Positions 40,237 to 50,400 of a stretch of 64,000 nucleotides of DNA are shown here, piece by piece; the stretch's first letter is position 1; every line of letters begins with the position of its first letter. The notes beneath the pieces are model-generated. The model did no database searches. It was not told where the DNA came from and was given only the letters and a program-made list of their open reading frames with translations. The DNA comes from Tritrichomonas musculus (Eukaryota > Parabasalia > Tritrichomonadida > Tritrichomonadidae). The translations under genes and the position numbers were made by a program. The DNA lies in NCBI GenBank assembly GCA_039105265.1, contig JAPFFF010000015.1:1302001-1366000 (forward strand), read 5' to 3'.

Positions 40237-41683
40237 ATGCAAGAAGAAGCAAACGCAAAAGCTCCGAAGAAGCAATACAAACAAGCACAAGAAATGATGA
40301 ATCCATTTATAGACACTGAAGAAGAAAAAGCTGCTTTTAATCAAAACATTTCTCAGGACACATTCTTAAATGTTGTAAAATTTAACCAACAATTAGGTTT
40401 TTTAAGTGAATTTTTCGTTCAGGATCCGTAAAAGTAAAGTATAGACAAATTGGTTATGTCTTTGCCGTTTCGAGGCAGAAAGCACAAAAATGCCATATAA
40501 AATTTCTACGTAGTGAAGGAATAGATGGACGTCCCCCAATTTTGACACCAGATGATCTTCCAATAATAGAAGAAGAAATCAAAAAACAACATCAAAATTC
40601 TTTTTATCCTACTGTTAATGAGATAACTCAATTTATAATCAAAAACTACAAAAAAATTTATTTACAGATACAGTACGTCATATATTAAGAAATAAACTTA
40701 AAAATGCATTTAAAAGCATAACAGGAGTACCTTTAGAAGATAACCGTTTTAATTCAAAAATTTTAGAAATTGAGAACAATATAAATCAGTTAGGAAGGTC
40801 AATAAATGACCTTCCTATTCAATTTATTTTCAATATTGATGAATGGGGTGTTTCCGAGTTTGAAGACGGCCGCGAAAGAACTGTTATTGTTCCAGTGGAT
40901 TATCCACATTCAAGAGCTCCTTATCCAATATCAAGAACCGAAAAGAATGCTACATGCTTAGCATGGATTAATATATGTGAACTTTTTTGTCCACCTCTTT
41001 ACGCAGTTCAGAGGTCTACTTTTGATTCAGAAATATATAATTATTTAGATTCAGAAAGTTTTGAAATAGTACACACAGATTCAGGATATTTAAATACTCA
41101 ATCTATAGTTTTTTGGATTTATTCTCAATTTTTACCCTCATTAAGACGATTAAGACAAAAATTCAATTATTTTGGTCCCTCAATTTTAATTTTAAACGGT
41201 TTTTCAGCTCATTATAATGCATTTAAAAATGTTAATCTACTTCAAGAAAATTTGATACTACATTGCCTCATTCCTCATTCATCTGACCAAACACAGCTTC
41301 TCGATTTATGCATTTTCAATAGTTCAAAACAATTTATGTCAAATTACAGATATATAAGCTTACTCACTAGACAAACAAACCAAATCATTAACATGCACAC
41401 AGCTTTATACCAATCTACATCTCAATTAAATTGTCGCTCAGCTTTTCGTTCAATAGGAATAGATACTCAAGTCAGAATTTTCAATAACAATGTTCAAATT
41501 TTGGCATCTTTCAATCTCAATCTTATTAATAAAATACGCGATTATCAGCTAACTCCAAATCAACAATATATCTACGATTGTTACAAACGAGTCTCAAAAA
41601 TTAATACAAACTCAAATACTAGAATCACAATGCCTTATTTTTCAAAACAAAGTAATAAAAGTTTTCTTGTTATAGTATTGTGA
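40237..41683 (+). pseudogene. DDE transposase of element 1 (frameshifted)
   Basis: It can be followed through three frames. First is an N-terminal piece (to 40431). A helix-turn-helix segment comes next (about 40431-40660, IGYVFAVSRQKAQK then GRPPILTPDDLPIIEEEIKK). The DDE core follows (about 40655-41683). Frameshifts near 40430 and in an A-run near 40655 break it. The core shows the first Asp in FNIDEWG, then ILNGFSAH where the family has Asp (Asn here), and the third Asp in QLLDLCIF. The frame is cut at 41671 by element 2. The downstream flank after 43370 continues in frame for 14 codons to a TAA at 43412, as expected if that was the original 3' end. It cannot encode an active enzyme. Confidence 0.75.
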
Positions 41684-41757
41684 AAAAGTGGGCGTCTTTG
41701 GGAATAAGTGGCCGTCATATAACTTTTTTCTTTCAAATAATTGATAAATCAGTGAAA
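41673..41757 (+). repeat. Left terminal inverted repeat of element 2
   Basis: 85 bp. It matches the reverse complement of 43284-43368 at all but about seven positions. A shortened second copy of its AAGTGGGCGTCTT motif occurs just inside, near 41785-41800. Confidence 0.85.
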
Positions 41758-42119
41758 AACATAAAATAATTATTTAAAAAGTGGAAAGTGGGCGTCTTCA
41801 TTTTCTATTCTTATACTCAATCATCACAATTAATTGAGAGTATTCATTGAATTATTCGCTAACTTTTGTGACTTAAAAATCATCTGAAGTATACGTTTAT
41901 TTCAACCTTTTGAATTTAAAATAACAAAAAAGGAGCCGTTTATTTGGCTTTTTGAATGATAACAATTCAGATGATCATTTAACTTCATTTACTGTTATTA
42001 TGTAAAAAGCATGGACCGAGAACAGGCTAAAGTTAGCAAAATGATTCCTCCTCTACCAATTATAAAAGATTTCATATGAAACACCACCGAAGTTCAATTG
42101 ATTAAAGAAGCCATCTCAA

Positions 42120-42842
42120 GTGAAGAGTATGCATCATCTCCAAACTTTTGTTCCCAGATCGGAGTCATCTGCTCATATGTTAGGACAGATAAGAATTTCC
42201 TATAGCAGAATTGGCGCGATGTTCGGAAAGTCCAAACAGTGCATCAATGATATGCACAAAAATTATATTCGAGGCATTGGCCAAGAAGGAATACCTCCTT
42301 TCCTCAAAAATGAAGAACTAAATCATTTAAAAGAATATAAATACAAGCTTCATACATCTGAGCCATTTCCGATATATCCTACTATTGAAGAAATATCTTC
42401 GTTCATTATAGAAAACTTTGGAAAGTATCTCTGGCATGATACAATCAGAAAAATGATATCTACCAATGCCAGCCTCTTGACATTGGCATATTTGGTCCGA
42501 TGAAGAGATACAATGCCAATTATAAAAACAAACCTAACATTTCAGCTCAATCAAATCAAATATTAAAAATCCATTATTCATTATTATGCGAATGCAACGA
42601 AGTTAATTGTCATTCGGCTTTTAGAGCTATCGGCATTATATCAAAATCAGTTACAACTCAGAGACAACAAGTAGAATTAGCTGGATTTGATGTTTTAAAA
42701 TGTAAAAAATAAGAGCTTATGAGATGTCTCACATAAATGATTTATTAAATCGAAATATTCCATTAACCTCAAATCAGCAATATATCTACCCAATGAAGAA
42801 AAACCACATAAATACAGATCCTAATAATTTCCGAATTTCATT
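42120..42842 (+). pseudogene. Transposase remnant of element 2
   Basis: The first frame (42120-42503) encodes the helix-turn-helix region (ISYSRIGAMFGKSKQCINDM) and PTIEEISSFIIENFGKYLWH, parallel to the element 1 sequence VKYRQIGYVFAVSRQKAQK. At about 42460-42470 a deletion joins this to the third catalytic motif (QPLDIGIFGPMKRY, in another frame). The first two catalytic Asp motifs are gone. The second frame (42500-42712) continues with SAQSNQILKIHYSLLCECNE and CHSAFRAIGI, matching the element 1 C-terminus. LTSNQQYIYP near 42768 extends the homology past stop codons. Confidence 0.75.
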
Positions 42843-43283
42843 AATAAGTTTTGAAAAAAATCAGTGAGATATAATCAATATTATTTTACAAAATAAACAT
42901 TTTGATAACTTTTCTCATTCTTAATTTTCTTTTTTAATCGATTTTTTTAAAATATGCTGATAAATTCGCATCAAATCAAAGATGGATCTAATTATTCATA
43001 AAATTAATGGAAGCTTATATAGTGCAACCTGCATTGGGGAGAAGTTAAAAATTACTTTTTTTTTATTTTCACTTTAAATTGCAGAAAAAAAATAAGAATT
43101 AAAATTATTATATATCATTTTTTTCAAAAAAAAAAAAAGAGATTTAAATTAAGAATCACAAAGCATGGAAATAGAAACAAAGAAAATTACTTGAGAAGAA
43201 TAGTTTTCTTGAAGAATGAAAGAAAAATATGATCGGAATTGAAAAATATTTTTTTCTCAATTTTTTGAATGAGAATTAAAAAA

Positions 43284-43368
43284 TTTCAATGACTTATCCA
43301 TGATTTGAAAGAAAAAAGTTATATGACAGCCACTTATTCCCAAAGACGACCACTTTTTCACGATACTA
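43284..43368 (-). repeat. Right terminal inverted repeat of element 2
   Basis: 85 bp, the inverted partner of 41673-41757, ending at the TA at 43369-43370. Confidence 0.85.
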
Positions 43369-43585
43369 TATGCCTAATATTTTTATAAATTCATCAAAAA
43401 CTCATGAAAATTAAGCGAATTTATATAGTTGATTTCAAAAAAGTTCAAAATTTTTCATTTTAATCAAGCTATTTTTACATTTTACATTTCAACAAAATTT
43501 TCAGATACCATAAGACCAATATCATTCACGTTAAATTCATTTTTTTAATTATTTTAAAATATCTGAGAAATTTCAATTTTCAGTC

Positions 43586-44085
43586 CATAAAAATGAAAAT
43601 TCTAACGGGATTCCAACATTATATATAGATGCCACTATTATAGCCGTAACAAAAGTATGGATTGCTCTAAAAGTTGCATCCAGTAAAAATCCTGAAATTA
43701 TTGATGTTATTTTTTTTTTATATTTGATTTGGCATCTTACGGTATACTACCCCAATATTCATTCAAAAAGCAATCAATAGGAACTTTCATTCAAAGATGG
43801 ATCATGATAATTCAATTGAAGGTTCTAGAATAATATATAATGCTTATAACTTTGTTTATATACAGAAATACTGGGATACCTCTTGGTGTTCTAATATCTC
43901 CTTCTGAAAAAACTTCTTTATAGAGCATACGTTTTATATGATTTGGAAAAGTTGGATGAAATCAATGGGACTTCAGAAAATAATGATTCACTTTTTATGT
44001 ATGTGATGAGCATAAAGCTTTTTTAAAATTATCAAAAAAATATTTTTGCACATGTGATTTGATCAATTGTTTCTAATTCTTTAAT
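43586..44085 (+). pseudogene. MULE-like transposase relic
   Basis: Fragments in different frames match the layout of Mutator-like transposases of trichomonads as I recall them: NGIPTLYIDATIIAVTKVW (about 43606-43662, with the first acidic motif), then IYRNTGIPLGVLISPSEKTS (about 43859-43918), and DEHKAFLKLSKKYFCTCDLI (about 44007-44066, with the second acidic motif). Frameshifts and stops separate the pieces. It is clearly dead and is unrelated to elements 1 and 2. Confidence 0.5.
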
Positions 44086-44119
44086 AATTTTTATCATTAA
44101 AAGAGAAAACATAGTAATA

Positions 44120-44630
44120 GTAATGCTAAGGAGGTTTCCGGATACTACGTATCCTCCACCCACGTTCGCTTCGCTCACTTCCCTAGCTCTAATTCAATCA
44201 GTCTACCAAAAATTGTCATTTTTGTCATCTTTGACTAAATTATATATATATACACCCCGCCACAGTCACGTGACAGCTAATTTAATTGACGAAAATCCCC
44301 AAAAATCAGCTGTTTTGGTATTTAATTTAGTGCTATTTGTGGCATGAGACTAAAGATATATGTCTATATATGACAATACTAATAGCGATAACCTAAAATA
44401 ATGGCTAAATAAACTATTATAATAGGCGAAATCGGCTATAATAATATGAAACCGTTTCTAAACATTTCCATAGCTATACTCATATACGACATAGCTAGAT
44501 TGTGTCCAATAAAGTAGAACTAATAATGGCATATAAAGAAGGACTATTGTAGCATATAATTGATGACTAAATGTATAAACAATGAGTTTGATATGTGAAT
44601 TAAATGAAAATTTTATCCAACTGAAAACCA
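44120..44630. other. Left flank of the helicase island
   Basis: Base composition changes here. A locally G+C-rich segment (44131-44200) includes GGATACTACGTATCC (a 6-bp inverted repeat with a 3-nt centre, 44140-44154) and ACGTTCGCTTCGCTCACTTC. It is followed by TATATATATACACCCCGCCA and then sequence rich in CTATA and ATAAT motifs. A 74-codon frame over it is probably not a gene. It may be the end of a mobile element; no inverted partner was found near 46975-47480. Confidence 0.35.
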
Positions 44631-46427
44631 ATGACACTGAACTTTATGTTATACGAACACGTATATGATCTTAAATTGGAGTCTGTTGATGATTATAGAG
44701 ATCCAGTTCCTGACGCAGACAATGCTTTCGCTACAGCGGATCCATTGAAACAACAAGTTGAACCAATACCAGCACCAGAAGAAGTCCATGATCCGTCATA
44801 TATACGATGGCAGATGTTTGATGAGATCCCTGAACGGTTATACACTATACGATGTGAAAGTTACTTCGATAATAACGGCAAGCCGTTAAAAGATGAAACA
44901 TCGATTGAACACCTTACTAGTGGTGAACCATCAGTAGATATCGATGCCACATTAGAAATTCATGATGAGAATGGTAATGTAATCGATTATATGGATTATG
45001 AAGATTATTATTATTGTATGGATCACATCAAGTATGATTTACGTAAGATCACTAAACAAATTCGAACCAAGAAGTTCATCTGTGAAGCGCCAATCGGTTC
45101 TGGTAAATCGACAGCGATTCGTAAATGGATATCATCACATAGTACAGAGAAGTTTATGGTTATAGTTCCAAAAGTGAATATCGCTGAAGAGTTCTATACT
45201 AAAATAAATGATAAGTCCATTCGGTTGTGTGTTAATGATAATGCGTTTAAAGAGTTTCACAAAGCTATACACAATAAAGCTAATGTGATTATTAGTACAT
45301 ACAATACAGCTTCTAAATGTCTAGGTGATCTAATTGAAGAATATTACATGAACGAACAACGATTAGATTACTTTCTAGTGATTGACGAAGCACATATGTT
45401 ACAACAACATATTGGATTGATTGAAATAACCAAAGAGTTCGATAAGGTTGCTTTAATAAGTGCTACTGCTGATGATATTAAACACTTCGCGTGTTTCAGA
45501 GATTACATAATCGTTAATCCATGTATCGATAAGAGATACAATCGAAATATATACGTTAATAAGTTGATATCGAATGTTGATGAACAACGAGCTGAGATAA
45601 TGAACTTAATCGATACAAAGCGAATGAACTACGATAAAGTGTTAATTAAGATCGAAGATAAGAAAGAGTGTAAGTTATAGAAAGAGTTGATGAAAGATAG
45701 ATACAAGGTTGCATTATATACAGGTGATACCAAAGAGATTAAGTTGAATGAAGATGGTTTGTTCGACGAAGACGTTGATGTTATTATATCTACCTCATCT
45801 ATACAGAATGGACAGTCCATTAAAGAGAATATTCTATCTATATTCGTCCAAACATATTTCGATACTGTATCTAGTATTAAGCATTTTCTAGGTAGAAACC
45901 GAAATCGAAACTCGGATGTATATGTATATGTTCGATATGGTAAACACCTGAATAAGAGAAAGTACTCGATACCGAACAACAGATATGAGAGATACTTAAA
46001 TGAACTGCGTGATAGAGCATGGAATCGTATGAGTAAAACAGGTTGGGATTATGAATTATATAAGTTTGGTTGTGTACAGTTCGGTCAATCTACTGCTCCT
46101 GCTCCTGCTGCTGCTGATGATGATGATGAATCTATCTCTAATGAACATGACGTTGATGAACCAGTTGATGAATCTATCGCTAATGAACATGTCATTAATG
46201 AACCATTTAATGACACTGTTGTTGATGAACCTATCGTTGATGAACATATCATTGATGAACATGTCGTTAATGAACCTATCTTTGATATAGAATTTACTAC
46301 CAAAAAAGATCAATACAACTATTATGGAATCGATATTAAAACAATACCAAACGGATATGAAGTTAAGATGAGATATAACAGAATTAATGGTAAACGAGGT
46401 CGAGTGTATAAATTGGTGAAGAAATGA
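44631..46427 (+). pseudogene. Superfamily 2 helicase with an in-frame TAG
   Basis: One continuous frame of 599 codons, including the terminator, is interrupted only by TAG at 45678-45680. Before it come Walker A GSGKST (157-162), motif Ia FMVIVPKVNIAEEF, ISTYNTA, the DEAH box (252-255, LVIDEAHML) and SAT (277-279). After it come VALYTGDTKE, VIISTSSIQNGQSIK and the arginine-finger motif HFLGRNRNR. The order is that of SF2 helicases, loosely like origin-binding or virus-type replicative helicases. The last 100 residues contain short repeats of NEH, DEP and NEP units. Codon use (frequent CGA, CGT, GCG) differs from flanking genes. Either the TAG is a nonsense mutation, or it is read through, or two half-proteins are made. 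Confidence 0.7.
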
Positions 46428-46466
46428 ATCGATATTGTGATTACTTTGTATTTTTCTTGAAATGAA

Positions 46467-46712
46467 ATGACCGCATTAACAGAACTATTCGCAATGAATG
46501 ATATGGATAAGTTGAAGCATGAGCTCGCTAGACTCGTCGAATCGAAAGATTACAAGACAGTTAACACACTATTACGTCGTAATCTAAATACATGGAAATT
46601 TAATACTCGTGAACTTAATGAAGAGATACCATGTGATGAGAAACACTTTACTAAACGAAAAAGGGTAATGAAATTCGAAACCAGACCTCGACGTAAAGAC
46701 CAAAAAGACTAA
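46467..46712 (+). CDS. Small ORF of the helicase island (unknown)
   Basis: 81 codons, 39 nt after the helicase, on the same strand with the same CGA/CGT-rich codon use. It is helical and charged (LFAMNDMDKLKHELARLVES) with a basic C-terminus (KFETRPRRKDQKD). No family is recognised. Co-directional spacing and composition suggest it belongs to the same element. Confidence 0.45.
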   Translation: MTALTELFAMNDMDKLKHELARLVESKDYKTVNTLLRRNLNTWKFNTRELNEEIPCDEKHFTKRKRVMKFETRPRRKDQKD

Positions 46713-46732
46713 GACATGATGAGACCAAAAAG

Positions 46733-46975
46733 ATGATAGTGGTCGAACAAAAACCAACTGTCTTCGTAGATGCGCCATGCGAATTGAACTTGCACAGTTC
46801 CACGTTCTTTCCTTTTTATCATATTTGTTATAGAACCCGTAACGTATCTAGGACAGTTCCACGAAAGAGTACCGAACCAGAAGAGAGTGACACATATACA
46901 TATAAGTCCAGATACTACGATCCACACACCAAATCGTTTAAATATATAGAGAAAATCTTAATGAATAAAAAATGA
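46733..46975 (+). CDS. Small ORF of the helicase island (unknown)
   Basis: 80 codons, 20 nt after the preceding small ORF. It contains FPFYHICYRTRNVSRTVPRK and ends with YYDPHTKSFKYIEKILMNKK, with no recognised domain. Its stop at 46973-46975 marks where composition returns to the A/T-rich background, so it is probably the last gene of the island. Confidence 0.4.
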   Translation: MIVVEQKPTVFVDAPCELNLHSSTFFPFYHICYRTRNVSRTVPRKSTEPEESDTYTYKSRYYDPHTKSFKYIEKILMNKK

Positions 46976-47487
46976 ATTATTTATTTATTTATTCTTTTCT
47001 ATTTTTAATCTTAAAATTAGTTTTTTTTCCAAATTCATTTTTTATTCATTAAGATTTGGGAAAAAGTTCTAGTAAATTGAGTACATAAGTACGATAGGAA
47101 AATTGAATGTAATTTTGGGAAAAAGTTCAAGAAAAAAAATCTACCTCTTTTTGAATAAAAATTTTTTCAAAATTAAGAAGTTTATTTTATTTCAATTCTT
47201 AAAACATATTTATCTTATGAAAAAAGGAAAGAACCATTTATTTTTTATGAATTATTAAAGATAAATCAATCATAACAGATAATTATCAATTGATAAAAAA
47301 GTAACTTAAGAATATAAAAAGGAGATTTGTTATTCATAAAAATTTCTGGAATAACAACTTTTTTATTTTTTCCTTTTTATAGCTATGAACCGAATGACAA
47401 AAGTAAAATATTAAACCAAAAAATTATGGCGAATTTTCTGAAAACAATTCAATTTATAGCGTTATTCACTTTAAAATTTTAATACTT
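46976..47487. other. Intergenic region with TTTGGGAAAAAGTTC direct repeat
   Basis: TTTGGGAAAAAGTTC occurs at 47055-47069 and 47114-47128. GTACATAAGTAC (47081-47092) lies between them. TCACTT at 47466-47471 is an initiator-like candidate for the following HECT gene. Otherwise A/T-rich and non-coding. Confidence 0.45.
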
Positions 47488-50400
47488 ATGAAATCTTTTT
47501 CATTTGATCATTCTAAAGGGATGTCAATAATGGACCTATCTTCATATTTACGATCAGAAGCCGTCAAACTAGAATCAAAAGAAAAAATAAGCGATGAAGA
47601 TTTATTATCTATTTTTAGTGAATCTCTTAAATTCATTTCAAAAAATCTGAATAATTTATTATTAACAGATCTCATAAGTCTTATCCGTATTTGTTGGCAT
47701 GAGAATTCTGTTCTACTCTGGGAAAAAAATTCTGATTATATAATTAGTATTTCGAAAAAATATATTAATGCTATGATAATAGTCGCATCTATATCGCCGT
47801 TTACCATAAATATTAAAAATTCTTCAAATAATTCCGAATACATCAATTTTTTTAAACAATTCATTCAAGATAGTTTTAATGAAATAAATGAAAATTATGC
47901 AAATATAGAAAATAAAGATTGCGACTCATTTCTTGTTTATGAACAAACTTTAAATAGAAAACAATTTTTATATTTTTTATTTGAATTAATTCAAGCAATC
48001 CCTTATTCAATTGATTTTATACCAAAATATCTGCCTTTTCTTTTACAAGAAATGCCTGCAATTAATACTTACAGTCTTTATTCTTTTTTTATTAAAAACG
48101 AACTTATTCATCTTTTACCCAGAAAGATATTTACTGATCATAGTTTTCTTGAATACGCGAGTTTACCAAATTCTTTAATTTTACTTAATGAAATTAATGA
48201 TTATGAATTTTTGGCTATGTTTCAATTTTACTACAGGAAAATTGTAGATCATAAATATGATAATTCCCAAATTGCATACACTTTTCTTGTTCGACTTTCA
48301 AAAATAAGCTCAGAACATGTTGTTCATTTTATGAACAAATCATCTTCTGAGGAATCTAAAAGTAGAATTCAAATAATTATTGATTTTGCTGGTGAATGCG
48401 AATTTTCAAAAGAAGTCCTTTTGAATTTAAAACAATTCAGATTTCACCTTCCAGAAAGTGTTTCAAAAAAAATAAAATCACTCGGTGATGATCCTCTTAA
48501 TATTGAATACTTAGCTATCATATCTTATAATCCACTTCAAAACATGGATAGATCACAATTAGATCCACTTCTACTTTCATCAAAGAATCCTCATGTTTAT
48601 AATAATCTTTTTCGCTTTTTTAATAATAACGATCAATTTTTTCAAAATTTACAATTTTGGTCTCATATAATTCCACTTTTCAAAAAAATTAATATCCAAC
48701 AATCACATCAATTTTTATTTGTTCGAGTTGAACCAGGGACAGTTTCAAAGAGGATCGCTGACTTATTTCTTTTTAATTTTCCACAAAATATGAAGTCCGA
48801 TTTTTTTGAATTTGCAAAGCGGATTCTAACGCAAGAAAACTTAATAGAATCATTTACTAACTCAGATGATTCCAAAATTTTGCTTTCACATATACAAAAT
48901 TATGTACCATTTGAGTTTTGGAAACTTTTTTGTTCATATGAACCAATTCTTTCAACAATTGGCAACGATTATGAAAGACATCTACCATTAACACTTGGAT
49001 TAACATATTTTCTTTTCCATCAGTTTCGTGTTCACGCATCTCCACCTGATCCTAAAATCAAAATTTTTAAAATTGAGGAACAAACAGAGGAATCAGTTGA
49101 AGAACTTTATTCATTAGCAAAAGGCAATCTTAACATGAATACTGATTTAAGTAATTTATCAAATCCAGCATTATCAGTAGTAACTGCTGCATATCTTTAT
49201 GTATCACTCAAGCTCAATAAATTTGCTGATATAAATATCGAAGGAATTAATGATAACATTTTCCTACCATTTTTTATTATTATTTCTAGCAATTTATCAT
49301 CAATCAGTACTGATTATTTGCTTCATGAAAATAATATATATCGTTTCAATAATCGCCATGAAGCCCCAATTTTGAGCTTTTTAAATCGTTCAAATTTTTC
49401 TAAAAGACTTATTAATTCATTTAATTCAATTGATTATGAAAATGCAGATGATAGCAAGACTAATACCTTTATTTCATCTGTTTTGAAACTTTTTATTAAT
49501 TTAAATGATAATATAGTAATCAACGCAAACGAGCCTTTAAGCAAAATTTTGAAGACATTTTCAGAACACCCCGATTTTTATTTAAGACTAGATTCCCCAA
49601 ATAGCAAATTGATGGCACAATTTTATGGTAAACTATTAATCGATATTTACAAAAGTAATCAAGTTAGGCATTCAAATAATATTCAACTTTTAATCAGAAA
49701 TTCAAACCAAAGTTATATTATCCGATTATTAATTGCATATCCATTCGAATATTCTTCAAAACCTTTAGATTCTCAAACAATCAAAAAAATTATTCAAGAA
49801 GAAAAAGAAAAAGGTGATCATAATGTTAACATTATTCTCTTTCTAACAAATGATTTTAGTTTATTAAGAGACAAAAAAAATGTTTCTTTCTTTGATGGTG
49901 ATGAACTTTTATTATTGGCTAACCAAGCAATAGAAGAAAATAATGAAAAATTACTAAGGACTATTATCAGTTATGGAAAAGAAAATTTTGCAATTTCTTT
50001 TGCGCCTCTTTTAGATCAAAAAATACCAATTGATATCAAACTTTCTATTTTCAGTAAAATAATTCCGATTGAGAACAAACCAAAAAATATATATTCAAAA
50101 GAACCTGAAGCTAGGAAAATCGTAACCACCTATACTATAATTTCAATTATTAAAGAGATTCAAAATATATCGTTATTCAGAAAGTTGTTTCAAATTTTCT
50201 TTTATTTTCTTTTAGATGAGCCAACTATGATCAATTATTATCTAATTCAATTTGAGAGCCAATATGATTTCACACCATTAAATGAAATAAAACTAAATGG
50301 CAAGCTAGGAACTTCAGAATTTGAAATTGCTTTTAAAAAAGCCTTTCAAATAATGCAAATTGGGAAAAAGAAATGCATAATTAAACGTCCAAACAAACTG

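Larger units (their letters stand above)
41673..43368 (+). mobile_element. Element 2: internally deleted Tc1/pogo-like transposon
   Basis: It is 1696 bp, bounded by 85-bp terminal inverted repeats (41673-41757 and 43284-43368) with about seven mismatches, and flanked by TA on both sides (41671-41672 and 43369-43370). The ends begin TAGTATYGTGAAAAAGTG. Its remaining coding sequence is homologous to the two ends of the element 1 transposase, but the catalytic middle is missing. It sits inside the transposase frame of element 1. The close match of its repeats shows it is younger than element 1. Confidence 0.85.
39909..43480 (+). mobile_element. Element 1: decayed pogo/Tc1-like DNA transposon
   Basis: The left end, after a TA, aligns without gaps for about 66 bp with the terminal repeat of element 2 (shared core GTGAAAAAGTG and TCATATAACTTTTT). 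It carries a decayed DDE transposase (listed separately) and is interrupted by element 2. Its right end should be the inverse of the left. The best candidate is a degenerate match near 43449-43482 (TTTTTCATTTT followed by weak similarity), so the right boundary is approximate. Without the insertion it would be about 1.9 kb. Confidence 0.6.

Noticed and set aside
44123-44347. 74-codon ORF over the G+C-rich left edge of the helicase island
   Set aside because: The composition shifts within it and it reads through a TA-repeat and palindromic DNA; more likely non-coding.
46051-46313. Several overlapping open frames on both strands in the helicase C-terminal repeat
   Set aside because: They arise from GATGAAC-type repeats that lack stops in all frames. 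Only the helicase frame is continuous with known motifs.
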